DNA of 64,000 bases from Crossiella cryophila (lineage in GTDB: Bacteria; Actinomycetota; Actinomycetes; Mycobacteriales; Pseudonocardiaceae): positions 9,151,501 through 9,215,500 of the forward strand of contig NZ_JACHMH010000001.1 of NCBI RefSeq assembly GCF_014204915.1, given 5' to 3'. This document shows positions 12,491-20,374 of the stretch, in pieces. Under the pieces are notes generated by a model, which saw nothing but the letters and a program-made list of their open reading frames with translations, was not told where the DNA came from and did no database searches. The position numbers and the translations under genes are program-made. Positions within the stretch are counted from its first letter, which is position 1; each line of letters starts with the position of its first letter.

Positions 12491-13185
12491 GACAGCCCCA
12501 ATCGGCGCAGCAGCAGGGACGGGTCGCTCACCAGTCCGGTCAGTTCGGTGATCGCCGGGCTGGTCGGCCACGTGGTGAGATCCGGGTCGGGTGTGCTCCG
12601 GCGGCGCAGTTCGCGCAGCACCTCGGTCAACTCGCCCTCGATCTCCGGGTTACGTGCCGAGTCGGCCCAGTACGGGTCCACCGTCAGTGTGCTGACCTGA
12701 CCGTTCATCGCGGTGCCGCGCACATGCCCGCCCGCGCTCTCCACCTCGGTCCGCTGGTTCTGGACCGCGGCCAGCCGATCGGTCAGGGTGGCCAGTTCGG
12801 CGTCCACCGCGTCCATCAGCCGGAAGGCCGCGTCCGCGGTGAGTGGCGTGGTCTCCGGCGGCCTGGTCGGCACGGGCCAGGGTGGGACATCAGCCTGCCG
12901 CACCTCGTCGACCTGCTTGGCCAGGGCCTGCATCGTCGCGTTGTTGGCCGCACTCAGCACACTGCCGGCCAACGCCCTGGGATCCACCGAGCGGCGCCAG
13001 TCCGCCGCCAGCCGGACCGACAACACCTCGCCCAGCTCCCCCACCGCCACCGTCACCACCCGGTCGGCGTCCTGCCCGGTGATCCCGTCCGGCTCCGCCG
13101 AGTCCGCCTCCGGGGCCGGCCGGGACTTGGGTGTCGGCTCCCAGTCGTCGGCGTCCTCAAAACCCCAGCGTTGATCGTCACTCAT
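12487..13185 (-). CDS. YbaB/EbfC-like protein with type VII-associated context
   Basis: ATG 13185 is chosen over 13191 because the GGGGGG stretch then has about 8 bases of spacing. The 232-residue protein has an acidic N-terminus and then a block VTVAVGELGEVLSVRLAADW followed by SVDPRALAGSVLSAANNA, typical of YbaB/EbfC-like proteins found beside WXG genes in Actinobacteria. The second half (about residues 110-232) has a helical stretch and no recognised domain. It is the first gene of a four-gene operon running to 10897. The biochemical role is unknown; DNA binding is possible by family but not evident. Confidence 0.7.
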   Translation of the reverse strand: MSDDQRWGFEDADDWEPTPKSRPAPEADSAEPDGITGQDADRVVTVAVGELGEVLSVRLAADWRRSVDPRALAGSVLSAANNATMQALAKQVDEVRQADVPPWPVPTRPPETTPLTADAAFRLMDAVDAELATLTDRLAAVQNQRTEVESAGGHVRGTAMNGQVSTLTVDPYWADSARNPEIEGELTEVLRELRRRSTPDPDLTTWPTSPAITELTGLVSDPSLLLRRLGLS

Positions 13186-13278
13186 CCGCATTCCCCCCTC
13201 TGGAATGAAGTCGGCAAGGCGAACGTACCCGATATACCGTCACCGCACCCGCACAACCAATCACGCTCCGACACAAAA

Positions 13279-13319
13279 GCCGTGGGCCGGACTCGCGAAA
13301 CGCGAACCCGGCCCACGGC
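13279..13319 (-). terminator. Hairpin terminator downstream of the dicarboxylate symporter gene
   Basis: GCCGTGGGCCGG (13279-13290) pairs perfectly with CCGGCCCACGGC (13308-13319). Inside the loop TCGCG and CGCGA can extend the structure around an AAA tip. It lies 37 bases after the stop of the symporter gene and before the YbaB-like gene. The tract after the stem on the minus strand is TTTTGTGTCGG, consistent with a Rho-independent terminator. Confidence 0.75.
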
Positions 13320-13356
13320 CTTCAGTGCGATGCCGGGAGATCCCGGCGACGGAGTG

Positions 13357-14733
13357 CTAGGAAGAACTCCCCGCCTTCTCCTTCTTGTCCTCGGCCGCGC
13401 CGTTCTCGGCCTTCATCAGCTCGTCCATGTCCACCAGGGACGGGTCGCGGAGCACCCGGTCCAGTTGTTCGCGGTCCAGCGCGTTCTGCCACCTGGCGAC
13501 CACCAGGGTGCCCACGCCGTTGCCGATCAGGTTGGTGAGGGCTCTCGCTTCGGACATGAAGCGGTCGATGCCTGCGATCAGGGCGATGCCGATGCTGGCC
13601 TCGGGGATGACGTTCTGGAAGGCGACCAGGGAGGCGGCCAGGGTGACCAGGCCGGCTCCGGTGACGCCTGCCGCGCCCTTGCTGGAGAGCAGCATGAACA
13701 GCAGCAGGCCGATCTGGGTCCACAGCGGCAGGTGCGCGCCGGTGGCCTGGGCGATGAACAGGGCGCCCATGGTCAGATAGATGCAGGTGCCGTCCAGGTT
13801 GAACGAGTAGCCGGTCGGGATGGTCAGGCCGACCACCGACTTCTGCGCGCCCGCGGCCTCCAGCTTGACCAGCATCCGCGGCAGCACCGCCTCACTGGAG
13901 GAGGTGCCCAGCACGATCAGCAGCTCGTCCTTGATGAAGCGGATGAACTTGAAGATGTTGAACCCGGCCAGCTTCGCCACGCCGCCGAGCACCAGGATGA
14001 TGAACAGCACGCAGGTCAGGTAGAAGGCGATCATGAGGAACGCCAGCGAGGTCAGCACCTTGGCGCCGTTGGTGCCGATCGTGTAGGCCATGCCGCCGAA
14101 GGCGCCGACCGGCGCCGCGTACATGACGATCTTGATGACGCCGAACATGATCTTGGCGACGGTGTCCAGCGCCTGCAGGGCCTTGGCGCCGCGTTCGCCC
14201 ATCATGCCGATCGCGACCGCGACCAGCACCGCCAGCACCAGCACCTGGATCAGCTGGCCGCTGGTGAAAGCGCCGACGAAGGACTCCGGGACCAGGTGCA
14301 GGATGAACCCGGTGAAACCCTCCGTGCCCGCCGCCTTCTTCTGCGCGTCCGCGCCCGCCTTGAGGTCGGCGGCGCTGGGCTGCATGTCCAGGCCGACACC
14401 CGGCTGCAGGATGTTCACCACGATCATGCCGATCACCAGCGCGATCAGCGTCATCACGATGAAGTACATGATGGTGCGCAGTGCCAGGCCGCCGGCCTTG
14501 GCGAGGTTGCCCAGCCCCGCGATGCCGACGACGATCGTGCAGAAGATCGTGGGCGCGATGACCATCTTCACCAGATTGATGAACAGGTCCGCGAGCCACT
14601 TCAGCCCGGCTGCCTGCACGGGGAAGAGGATCCCGACCAGGATCCCCGCCGCGATCGAGACCAGCACCCAGAAGTAGAGGTGCCGGTAGATCGGCTTCCG
14701 CGTTCGCCCCCCAGCAGCGGTCGTTGCCAACAT
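13357..14733 (-). CDS. Dicarboxylate/amino acid:cation symporter, DctA-like
   Basis: The 458-residue product is a sodium/proton-coupled carrier of the DAACS family that takes up C4-dicarboxylates or acidic amino acids. ATG 14733 has GAGGAGG 6 bases upstream; the longer frame upstream lacks such a signal. About eight membrane helices plus two re-entrant hairpins are seen, with the family motifs LGTSSSEAVLPRM, GYSFNLDGTCIYLT and MLLSSKGAAGVTGAG. The tail is charged (AEDKKEKAGSSS). The gene is divergent from the TAXI receptor and lies near a two-component system that may control it. Confidence 0.93.
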   Translation of the reverse strand: MLATTAAGGRTRKPIYRHLYFWVLVSIAAGILVGILFPVQAAGLKWLADLFINLVKMVIAPTIFCTIVVGIAGLGNLAKAGGLALRTIMYFIVMTLIALVIGMIVVNILQPGVGLDMQPSAADLKAGADAQKKAAGTEGFTGFILHLVPESFVGAFTSGQLIQVLVLAVLVAVAIGMMGERGAKALQALDTVAKIMFGVIKIVMYAAPVGAFGGMAYTIGTNGAKVLTSLAFLMIAFYLTCVLFIILVLGGVAKLAGFNIFKFIRFIKDELLIVLGTSSSEAVLPRMLVKLEAAGAQKSVVGLTIPTGYSFNLDGTCIYLTMGALFIAQATGAHLPLWTQIGLLLFMLLSSKGAAGVTGAGLVTLAASLVAFQNVIPEASIGIALIAGIDRFMSEARALTNLIGNGVGTLVVARWQNALDREQLDRVLRDPSLVDMDELMKAENGAAEDKKEKAGSSS

Positions 14734-14914
14734 GTCCTCCTCGACATTGGTCCTTGTCCGGGCCGAATGCTCGTGACCGGAGAAGTTCACCGGCAAGCGA
14801 CCTGGGCGAAACTTGAGACTGTCCTGACAAATTTCCGGGCTCGGTGATAAGGCCGTTACCAGAACACCGCCAGGCCGTAGCATGCGTGCCCGGTTCATCC
14901 TGACGGACTAGCCT

Positions 14915-15877
14915 GTGAGAATGCCGCATCCAGCGCTGACCCGCCGCGCGCTGTTGCTGGGCGGAGCCGGCGCGCTGGTGACCGCCACCGTGGGCAGTTG
15001 CACGCCCAGCACCCTGCCCGATCTGCCCGAGTTGATCCTGGCCACCGGGCCGCCCGGCGCGGTCTACCGGGAGATCGGCGGCGCGCTGGCCGACGAGCTG
15101 CAGAAGTACCTCCAGCGCACCGCGGTGCGCACCAGGCCCAGCGGCGCGTCGGTGGAGAACCTGACGCTGCTCAGCAGCAACCAGGCCCAGCTCGGGTTCG
15201 TCTCACTGGATGCCATGCTGGCCCGCCAGACCAGCCCGGTGCTCGGCGTGAGCGCGGTCGGGCGGCTCTACGACAGCTTCCTGCACCTGGTGGTGCTCAA
15301 CAACTCCAAGGTGCGCACCGCCAAGGACCTGCCGGGGCGGCGGGTGGCGATCGGCGCGGCGGGCTCGGGCACCGAGTACACGGTGGAGAAGTTGCGCCGG
15401 ATCGCCGGGCTGAACTTCAACGAGGTGCGGCTGACCCAGGCCGAGGCGGCCAAACAGCTGGAGGAGGGCGCGATCGACGCCTTCTTCACCCTCACCGGCA
15501 TCCCGACCCCGGCGATCAGCGAGATGATCCGGCGGCAGGTGGCGATCCGGCTGGTGCCGCTTGCCGAACAGGCGGAGGTGCTGGCCAGTGGCGACTCCTC
15601 GGCCTACGTGCCCGCGACCATCCCGAAGACCACCTACGGCACCTACGTCCAGCCCGCGCGCACGGTCTCGGTGCCCAACCTGCTGGTGGCCAGGGAGGAC
15701 CTGCCGGCCGAGGTGGTGAAGATCGTGGCCAACACGGTGTTCTCGCAGGCCGACTCGATCGCGATCAACCACCCGGAGGCGCGGCGGATCAACCGCAGCA
15801 CCGGGATCGCCACCGGGCCGGTGCCGCTGCACCCGGGCGCGGCGGCCTGGTTCCGGGAGTACAAGCGGCTGGTCTGA
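14915..15877 (+). CDS. TAXI-family TRAP solute-binding lipoprotein (orphan)
   Basis: This 320-residue protein begins with a twin-arginine-like TRRALLLGGAGAL and a cysteine at SCTPS, so it is exported and may be lipidated. The TAXI fold is recognised from LATGPPGAVYREIGGALAD, LLSSNQAQLGFV and VAIGAAGSGTEYTVEKLRR. GTG 14915 and ATG 14921 are both possible starts. TRAP membrane subunits (DctQ/DctM) are absent on both sides. The gene lies between a DctA-type symporter and a histidine kinase. An extracellular sensing role, presenting ligand to the kinase, is therefore more likely than TRAP transport; this is inference from context. Confidence 0.88.
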   Translation: MRMPHPALTRRALLLGGAGALVTATVGSCTPSTLPDLPELILATGPPGAVYREIGGALADELQKYLQRTAVRTRPSGASVENLTLLSSNQAQLGFVSLDAMLARQTSPVLGVSAVGRLYDSFLHLVVLNNSKVRTAKDLPGRRVAIGAAGSGTEYTVEKLRRIAGLNFNEVRLTQAEAAKQLEEGAIDAFFTLTGIPTPAISEMIRRQVAIRLVPLAEQAEVLASGDSSAYVPATIPKTTYGTYVQPARTVSVPNLLVAREDLPAEVVKIVANTVFSQADSIAINHPEARRINRSTGIATGPVPLHPGAAAWFREYKRLV

Positions 15878-15914
15878 GGCCGCGGACTAGATGCGGCGGG
15901 CTGGCCGCGGCGGG

Positions 15915-17447
15915 CTAGATGCCTGCGGGCAGGGTGCTCGGCGGTGGTGGCGGCGGGTCGTCGTCCTCGTCCTCGGGCGGGAGCACCGGCGGGCGGGAGA
16001 GGTGTTTGCGTTCGCCGTCCGGGCGGCCGTCGGCCGGGTCGGTGGGGTCGAAGAGCTGTTCGGCCGGGGCGACCGGCAGCCGGATGGCCACGTCCAGGCC
16101 GTGCGGATGTGCCTGGTGCAGCCGGAACTCGCCGCCCGCCGAGGTGACCAGTTCGCTGCAGATGGCCAGGCCGAGGCCGGTGCCGGAGATGTTCTGGTGC
16201 TTGGGCGAACGCCAGAACCGGTGCAGTGCGACGGAAAGCTCGGCCTCGTCCAGACCGACGCCGTCGTCGATGACGTGCAGTTCCACGTGGCCGTCCTCGG
16301 TGCTGTCGGCCGGATCCTCGTGCCGGGCCCAGACCCGGACCCTGGTGCCGCCGGAGAGCCGGATCGCGTTGCCGACCAGTTCGTCCAGCACGCTGCCCAG
16401 TCCGCCGGGTGGTTCGAGCACGCGCAGGCCCTCGGGGATGTCCAGGCGCAGCCGGATCGCGGCGCGTTGCGCGTTGGCCTGCCAGGCCGGTTCGTGCGCG
16501 GCGACGAGTTCGTCCAGCTCGACCGGTTCGGCCGCCGCGGCGCTGTCCAGCCGGGTGGCGGCGAGCAGGGCGTCCAGCACCCGGCCCATCTCCTCGGCCT
16601 CCTCCACCGCGAGCTGGTGGGCCTGGCGGGCGGGCTCGTCGGGTAGGTGCGGTTCCAGGTTCTCCACCGCGAGGCGCAGGCTCGCGAGTGGGTTGCGTAG
16701 CTGGTGGGAGGCGTCGGCGACGAAGTCCCGCTGCCTGCGCAGGGCCCGGCCGACCACGTCGACCATGGTGTTGAAGGAGCTGGCCAGGGTGCGCAGTTCG
16801 GGTGGTCCGTGCACGTCGGCGCGGGCGTCCAGGCGGCCGCTGGCGACCCTGGCGGTGACCTCGTCCAGGCGGCGGATGGGCCGCAGGATCCAGCGGGAGA
16901 CCGGCCAGGCGGCACCGATCAGGGCGAGCAGCGGGACCAGGCCGTTGAGCGCGAGCAACAGCCAGGTGTTGACGATCTGGTGGCGCAGGCTGTCCGAGGG
17001 GGACACGGTGACCACGGCGGCCACCACCTGGCTGTCCCGGCCGACCGGTTCGACCACGACCAGCGGGGTGGTCTGCCAGGGCCAGACCACGCCGGGCGGG
17101 TTGGGTCGGTAGCCGGCGAAGGCCACGCTCAGGCCCTCGCGCACGCCGGGGGTGTTGAGGTCGATGGGGGTGTCGGAGGGCAGCATCACGTTGCCGCCGG
17201 GGTCGACCAGCACGGCGGGGATGTTGTAGAGCCGGTGGTAGCGGGTCAGCTCGTCCTGCAGCGGGGCGGTGCGGTCCAGCGCGAGCACGTTCTCGGCGAG
17301 CGCGGCGAACCGGCTGGCGTCGCTGAGCCGGTCCAGGTAGACCGACTGGGTCTCCTGCTGGCCGATCGCGGCGGCCAGTGGCACCCCGAAGGCGGCGGCC
17401 ATCGCCACCAGCAACGGCACCAGCACCGCGAGCAGTCGGCGGAGCAC
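15915..17447 (-). CDS. Sensor histidine kinase
   Basis: The 510-residue membrane kinase has a first helix at about residues 5-28, an extracytoplasmic sensor region of about 130 residues, a second helix near 165-185, and a HAMP linker. The H-box VADASHQLRNPLASL carries the phosphorylated His near residue 249. An N-box (LVGNAIRLSGG, near 357), G1 (DDGVGLD) and G2 (GTGLGLAI) complete the ATP-binding domain. The N-box has Ala-Ile-Arg after Asn where many kinases have Ala-X-Lys-Tyr/Phe. The C-terminal tail is very rich in Asp and Pro. It is transcribed with the response regulator and converges on the TAXI receptor gene. Confidence 0.92.
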   Translation of the reverse strand: MLRRLLAVLVPLLVAMAAAFGVPLAAAIGQQETQSVYLDRLSDASRFAALAENVLALDRTAPLQDELTRYHRLYNIPAVLVDPGGNVMLPSDTPIDLNTPGVREGLSVAFAGYRPNPPGVVWPWQTTPLVVVEPVGRDSQVVAAVVTVSPSDSLRHQIVNTWLLLALNGLVPLLALIGAAWPVSRWILRPIRRLDEVTARVASGRLDARADVHGPPELRTLASSFNTMVDVVGRALRRQRDFVADASHQLRNPLASLRLAVENLEPHLPDEPARQAHQLAVEEAEEMGRVLDALLAATRLDSAAAAEPVELDELVAAHEPAWQANAQRAAIRLRLDIPEGLRVLEPPGGLGSVLDELVGNAIRLSGGTRVRVWARHEDPADSTEDGHVELHVIDDGVGLDEAELSVALHRFWRSPKHQNISGTGLGLAICSELVTSAGGEFRLHQAHPHGLDVAIRLPVAPAEQLFDPTDPADGRPDGERKHLSRPPVLPPEDEDDDPPPPPPSTLPAGI

Positions 17448-17456
17448 CCCGGCCCC

Positions 17457-18119
17457 CTACCGGGCCATGCGGTAGCCGACGCCGCGCACGGTCTCGATGC
17501 GCACGAACGGGCCGAGCTTGCCGCGCAGGGTGGCGATGTGGGTGTCCAGGCTGCGCGAGCGGGCCTCCCAGCTGGCGTGCCAGACCTGGTCCAGGATGCG
17601 GTCCCGGCTGACCACGCTGCCCGGCCGGGCGGCGAGCAGGGCGAGCACGTCGAACTCCTTGCGGGTGAGCGTGATCTGCTCGCCGGAGACGGTGGCGGTG
17701 CGCGAGCCGAGGTCCAGCCGCAGCGGGCCGACCTCCATCACCTCGTGCTCCTCGCTGTCCGCGCGGGCGGCCCTGGTGCGGCGCAGCACGGCCTCGATCC
17801 TGGCCAGCAGCTCGGCGGTGCCGAAGGGTTTGACCACGTAGTCGTCGGCGCCGCTGCGCAGGCCGAGCACGCGTTCGCGTTCCTCGCTGCGCGCGGTGAC
17901 GGCGATGACCGCGGTGCCCTCGCGTTGCCGGAGTTTGCGCAGCACGTCCAGACCGTCGGCGTCGGGCAGGCCGAGGTCGAGCAGCACCACATCGGCCGGG
18001 GCCGCCTGGAGCGCCGCGGCCGCGGTGGCGGCGCGGAGGACTTCGTAGCCGGCGTGCTGCAACGCGGTCACCAGCCCGCGTGCCACCCGGTCGTCGTCCT
18101 CCACTACGAGGATCCGCAT
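17457..18119 (-). CDS. OmpR-family response regulator
   Basis: ATG 18119 gives 220 residues starting MRILVVEDDD. The receiver domain has acidic residues 7-10, the phospho-acceptor Asp48 in LLDLGLPDADG and Lys near 98 (VVKPFG). The C-terminal winged helix contains LTRKEFDVLALLA and ends VRIETVRGVGYRM, typical of OmpR/PhoB regulators. Nine bases separate it from the downstream kinase. With the adjacent orphan TAXI receptor, it likely reports a small organic acid and may activate the symporter gene at 13357-14733. Confidence 0.94.
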   Translation of the reverse strand: MRILVVEDDDRVARGLVTALQHAGYEVLRAATAAAALQAAPADVVLLDLGLPDADGLDVLRKLRQREGTAVIAVTARSEERERVLGLRSGADDYVVKPFGTAELLARIEAVLRRTRAARADSEEHEVMEVGPLRLDLGSRTATVSGEQITLTRKEFDVLALLAARPGSVVSRDRILDQVWHASWEARSRSLDTHIATLRGKLGPFVRIETVRGVGYRMAR

Positions 18120-18255
18120 GAGGATCGATACTAGGCCGCGGCGGAGGGCACTGATGTCCACTACGCCGCCGAGATCGACTCGGACATGGCAGAATTCGAA
18201 CCACCGGCAGTGCACCAGGCCACCGGAGTGAGTGACCACACGCCTGGAGGCGGCC

Positions 18256-19068
18256 ATGGTGATCCGGAAAACGGATGCCGAGATCGAGCAGATGGCGACG
18301 GCGGGAGCGATCCTGGCCGAGGTGCACGAGGAACTACGCGCGGCCCTGCGCCCCGGCCTGACCACCGCTGATCTGGACAAGGTGGCGGCGCGCACGATCG
18401 AGAAGCGCGGCGCGAAACCCGGTTTCTTCGGCTACAACGGCTACCCCGCGGTGATCAACGCCTCGGTTGGTGACCAGATCGTGCACGGCATCCCCTCGCG
18501 GGAGACGAAGCTGCGCGCCGGCGACGTGCTCAGCCTGGACTGCGGGGTGGTCTGGAACGGGTTCCACTCGGATGCGGCCTGCACGTGGATCGTGGGTGGC
18601 GAGGAGGCCGCGCCGGAGCCGTTGCGGGTGCTGGTGGCGGAGACCTATCGCGCGCTGTGGGCCGGGATCGGGGCGTTGCGGGTGGGTAATCGGATCGGGG
18701 ATGTCTCGGCGGCGATCGGGGCGGTGGGGGCCGCCGGGGGGTACGGGGTGGTGTCGGACCACAACGGGCACGCGATCGGGGGGCATGGGATCGGGCGGTC
18801 GCTGCATGAGGATCCGTTCGTGCCTGGGCGGGGACGGCCAGGGCGGGGGTTGCGGCTGAAGCCTGGGTTGGTGCTGGCTATCGAGCCGATGTTCACGACG
18901 GGGCATCCTGGGTTCCGGACGCTGGGGGATGACTGGACCGTGGTGACGGTGGACGGGAGCACGGCGGCCCACTGGGAGCACACGGTGGCGATCACCGAGG
19001 GCGGACCCCGGGTACTGACCGCTCGCCCCGAGGAACTGGGACGGACTGAGCTGTCACACCTGGGCTGA
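18256..19068 (+). CDS. map: Type I methionyl aminopeptidase
   Basis: The 270-residue metalloenzyme removes the initiator methionine. ATG 18256 has GGAGG 8 bases upstream; a GTG at 18232 is possible but less likely. The metal ligands can be seen: Asp95 and Asp106 (SLDCGVVW, HSDAA), His in GHGIGRSLHE, Glu in LAIEPMF and Glu in WEHTVAI. The conserved His77 is in IVHGIP. From about 18640 the third positions shift to G and T, unlike the first third of the gene. It ends next to a 22-bp repeat array shared with lgt. A second map gene usually exists elsewhere in Actinobacteria. Confidence 0.95.
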   Translation: MVIRKTDAEIEQMATAGAILAEVHEELRAALRPGLTTADLDKVAARTIEKRGAKPGFFGYNGYPAVINASVGDQIVHGIPSRETKLRAGDVLSLDCGVVWNGFHSDAACTWIVGGEEAAPEPLRVLVAETYRALWAGIGALRVGNRIGDVSAAIGAVGAAGGYGVVSDHNGHAIGGHGIGRSLHEDPFVPGRGRPGRGLRLKPGLVLAIEPMFTTGHPGFRTLGDDWTVVTVDGSTAAHWEHTVAITEGGPRVLTARPEELGRTELSHLG

Positions 19069-19098
19069 TCGCCAAGACCGACCCAGGCGACTCCACCC

Positions 19099-19249
19099 GC
19101 CCACAACGGCCAACGACCCGTCCCACAACGGCCAACACGCCGACAGGGTTTCAACCCTGCCGGCGTGTTGGCCGTTCTCGTACCGCGTGTTGGCCGTTCT
19201 GGTACGGCGTGTTGGCCGTTCTTGTACGCCTTGTTGGCCGTTGTGGGCG
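19099..19249. repeat. 22-bp repeat array, copy 2: same two-core-four layout
   Basis: Two units (19099-19120 and 19121-19142) in one direction are followed by a core hairpin (CAGGGTT 19144-19150, AACCCTG 19153-19159). Four contiguous 22-bp units then follow in the other direction: 19162-19183, 19184-19205, 19206-19227 and 19228-19249. The shared centre is TGTTGGCCGTT, with GTAC ends in units 1-3 of the direct set. The core sequence differs from copy 1 although its shape is the same. The last unit ends 2 bases before the lgt stop codon, and the array begins 30 bases after the map stop, so it lies between converging 3' ends. Confidence 0.87.
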
Positions 19250-19251
19250 GG

Positions 19252-20325
19252 TCAGGCTTCGGGCTTGGGGTCTTCCTTGCGGGGTGCCGGGTCCTTGGGG
19301 GCCTGGTCCGCGGGGGTGTCGGCGGGGACCTTGGCCTCCTCGGGCTTGGGGCCCAGGCCGGCGGGGGGTTCTTCGCCTTCGGGGGTGGGCCTGGTGGGGT
19401 CGTCCTCGTCCGGGGCTGGGTCCTGGCGCCAGTCGGCCGGGTCCTCGCGCTTGCCGCGGACCAGGAGCAGGAAGGCGACGGCGCCCAGGAAGACCACGGC
19501 ACTGACGATGACGTTGATGCGGACGCCGAACACCAGGGTGGCGGTGTCGGTGCGCATGATCTCGATCCAGAAGCGGCCCGCGGTGTAGCCGGCCACGTAG
19601 AGGGCGAAGACGCGGCCGTGGCCCAGCCGGAACTTGCGGTCGGCCCAGACCAGCAGCAGGGCCACACCCAGGTTCCAGATCAGCTCGTACAGGAACGTGG
19701 GGTGGACCACCGCGATGGGGGTGTGGTCGGTGGCGACGCCGCCGAGGGCGTCGGGGAGGCCGGTGTCCGGGTTGATGCGGCGGTAGATCTCCAGGCCCCA
19801 TGGCAGGTCGGTGGGGCCGCCGAAGAGTTCCTGGTTGAACCAGTTGCCGAGGCGGCCGACCGCCTGGGCGACCACGATGCCGGGGGCGACCGCGTCGGCG
19901 AAGACGGCGAGCGGGACGCCCCGGCGGCGGCAGCCGATCAGGGCGCCGACCGCGCCAAGGGCGATGGCGCCCCAGATGCCAAGGCCGCCGTTCCAGATGT
20001 AGAGGGCCTCGATCGGGTTGCCGTCGGGGCCGAAGTACTTGGGCCAGTCCGTGGCCACGTGGTACAGCCTGCCGCCGATGAGCCCGAAGGGCACCGCGTA
20101 CACCGCGACGTCCACCACCGTGCCGGACTCGCCACCGCGGGCGATGAGGCGGCGTTCGCCCCACCAGATCGCGATGATGATGCCCGCGATGATGCACAGC
20201 GCGTAGGCACGCAACGGGAACGGCCCGAGCTGCCACACGCCGCGGTCAGGGCTGGGGATGGTCGCCAGGAAGGCCGAGGAATCGGCCATCAGTGCGGTCA
20301 GCGTCGCGCCAGTCACAGGCCACAC
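19252..20325 (-). CDS. lgt: Prolipoprotein diacylglyceryl transferase
   Basis: This membrane enzyme transfers diacylglycerol from phosphatidylglycerol to the lipobox cysteine of prolipoproteins. The family signature GRLGNWFNQELFG and the conserved HPTFLYELIWNL and GRFWIEIMR are present, with seven membrane segments. GTG 20325 has GGGGGG 5 bases upstream and is annotated; ATG 20289 (MADSSAFLA) is a good alternative. The last 75 residues form an acidic, proline-rich cytoplasmic tail (DPAPDEDDPTRPTPEGEEPP) seen in many actinobacterial Lgt proteins. The gene follows trpA, a common actinobacterial order. Its presumed translation start lies in two competing hairpins. Confidence 0.94.
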   Translation of the reverse strand: MWPVTGATLTALMADSSAFLATIPSPDRGVWQLGPFPLRAYALCIIAGIIIAIWWGERRLIARGGESGTVVDVAVYAVPFGLIGGRLYHVATDWPKYFGPDGNPIEALYIWNGGLGIWGAIALGAVGALIGCRRRGVPLAVFADAVAPGIVVAQAVGRLGNWFNQELFGGPTDLPWGLEIYRRINPDTGLPDALGGVATDHTPIAVVHPTFLYELIWNLGVALLLVWADRKFRLGHGRVFALYVAGYTAGRFWIEIMRTDTATLVFGVRINVIVSAVVFLGAVAFLLLVRGKREDPADWRQDPAPDEDDPTRPTPEGEEPPAGLGPKPEEAKVPADTPADQAPKDPAPRKEDPKPEA

Positions 20326-20365
20326 CGTAGCCCCCCGGCGTCAGCTCACGGTGTGCCGGGAGGGG
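20321..20365 (-). promoter_or_regulatory. Overlapping hairpins covering the lgt ribosome binding site and start
   Basis: On the minus strand, CACACCGT (20355-20348) can pair with ACGGTGTG (20328-20321), which includes the GTG start. Alternatively CCCCTCCCGGC (20365-20355) can pair with GCCGGGGGG (20339-20331), which includes the GGGGGG binding site. Both cannot form at once as simple hairpins. This may limit lgt translation, or simply reflect high GC content. Confidence 0.35.
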
Positions 20366-20374
20366 AACTGCCGA

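Noticed and set aside
12179-12571. Longer version of the small WXG/EspC-like gene starting at 12571
   Set aside because: The extra N-terminus lies wholly within the upstream YbaB-like gene, and the ATG at 12490 gives the usual ATGA junction and the expected protein size.
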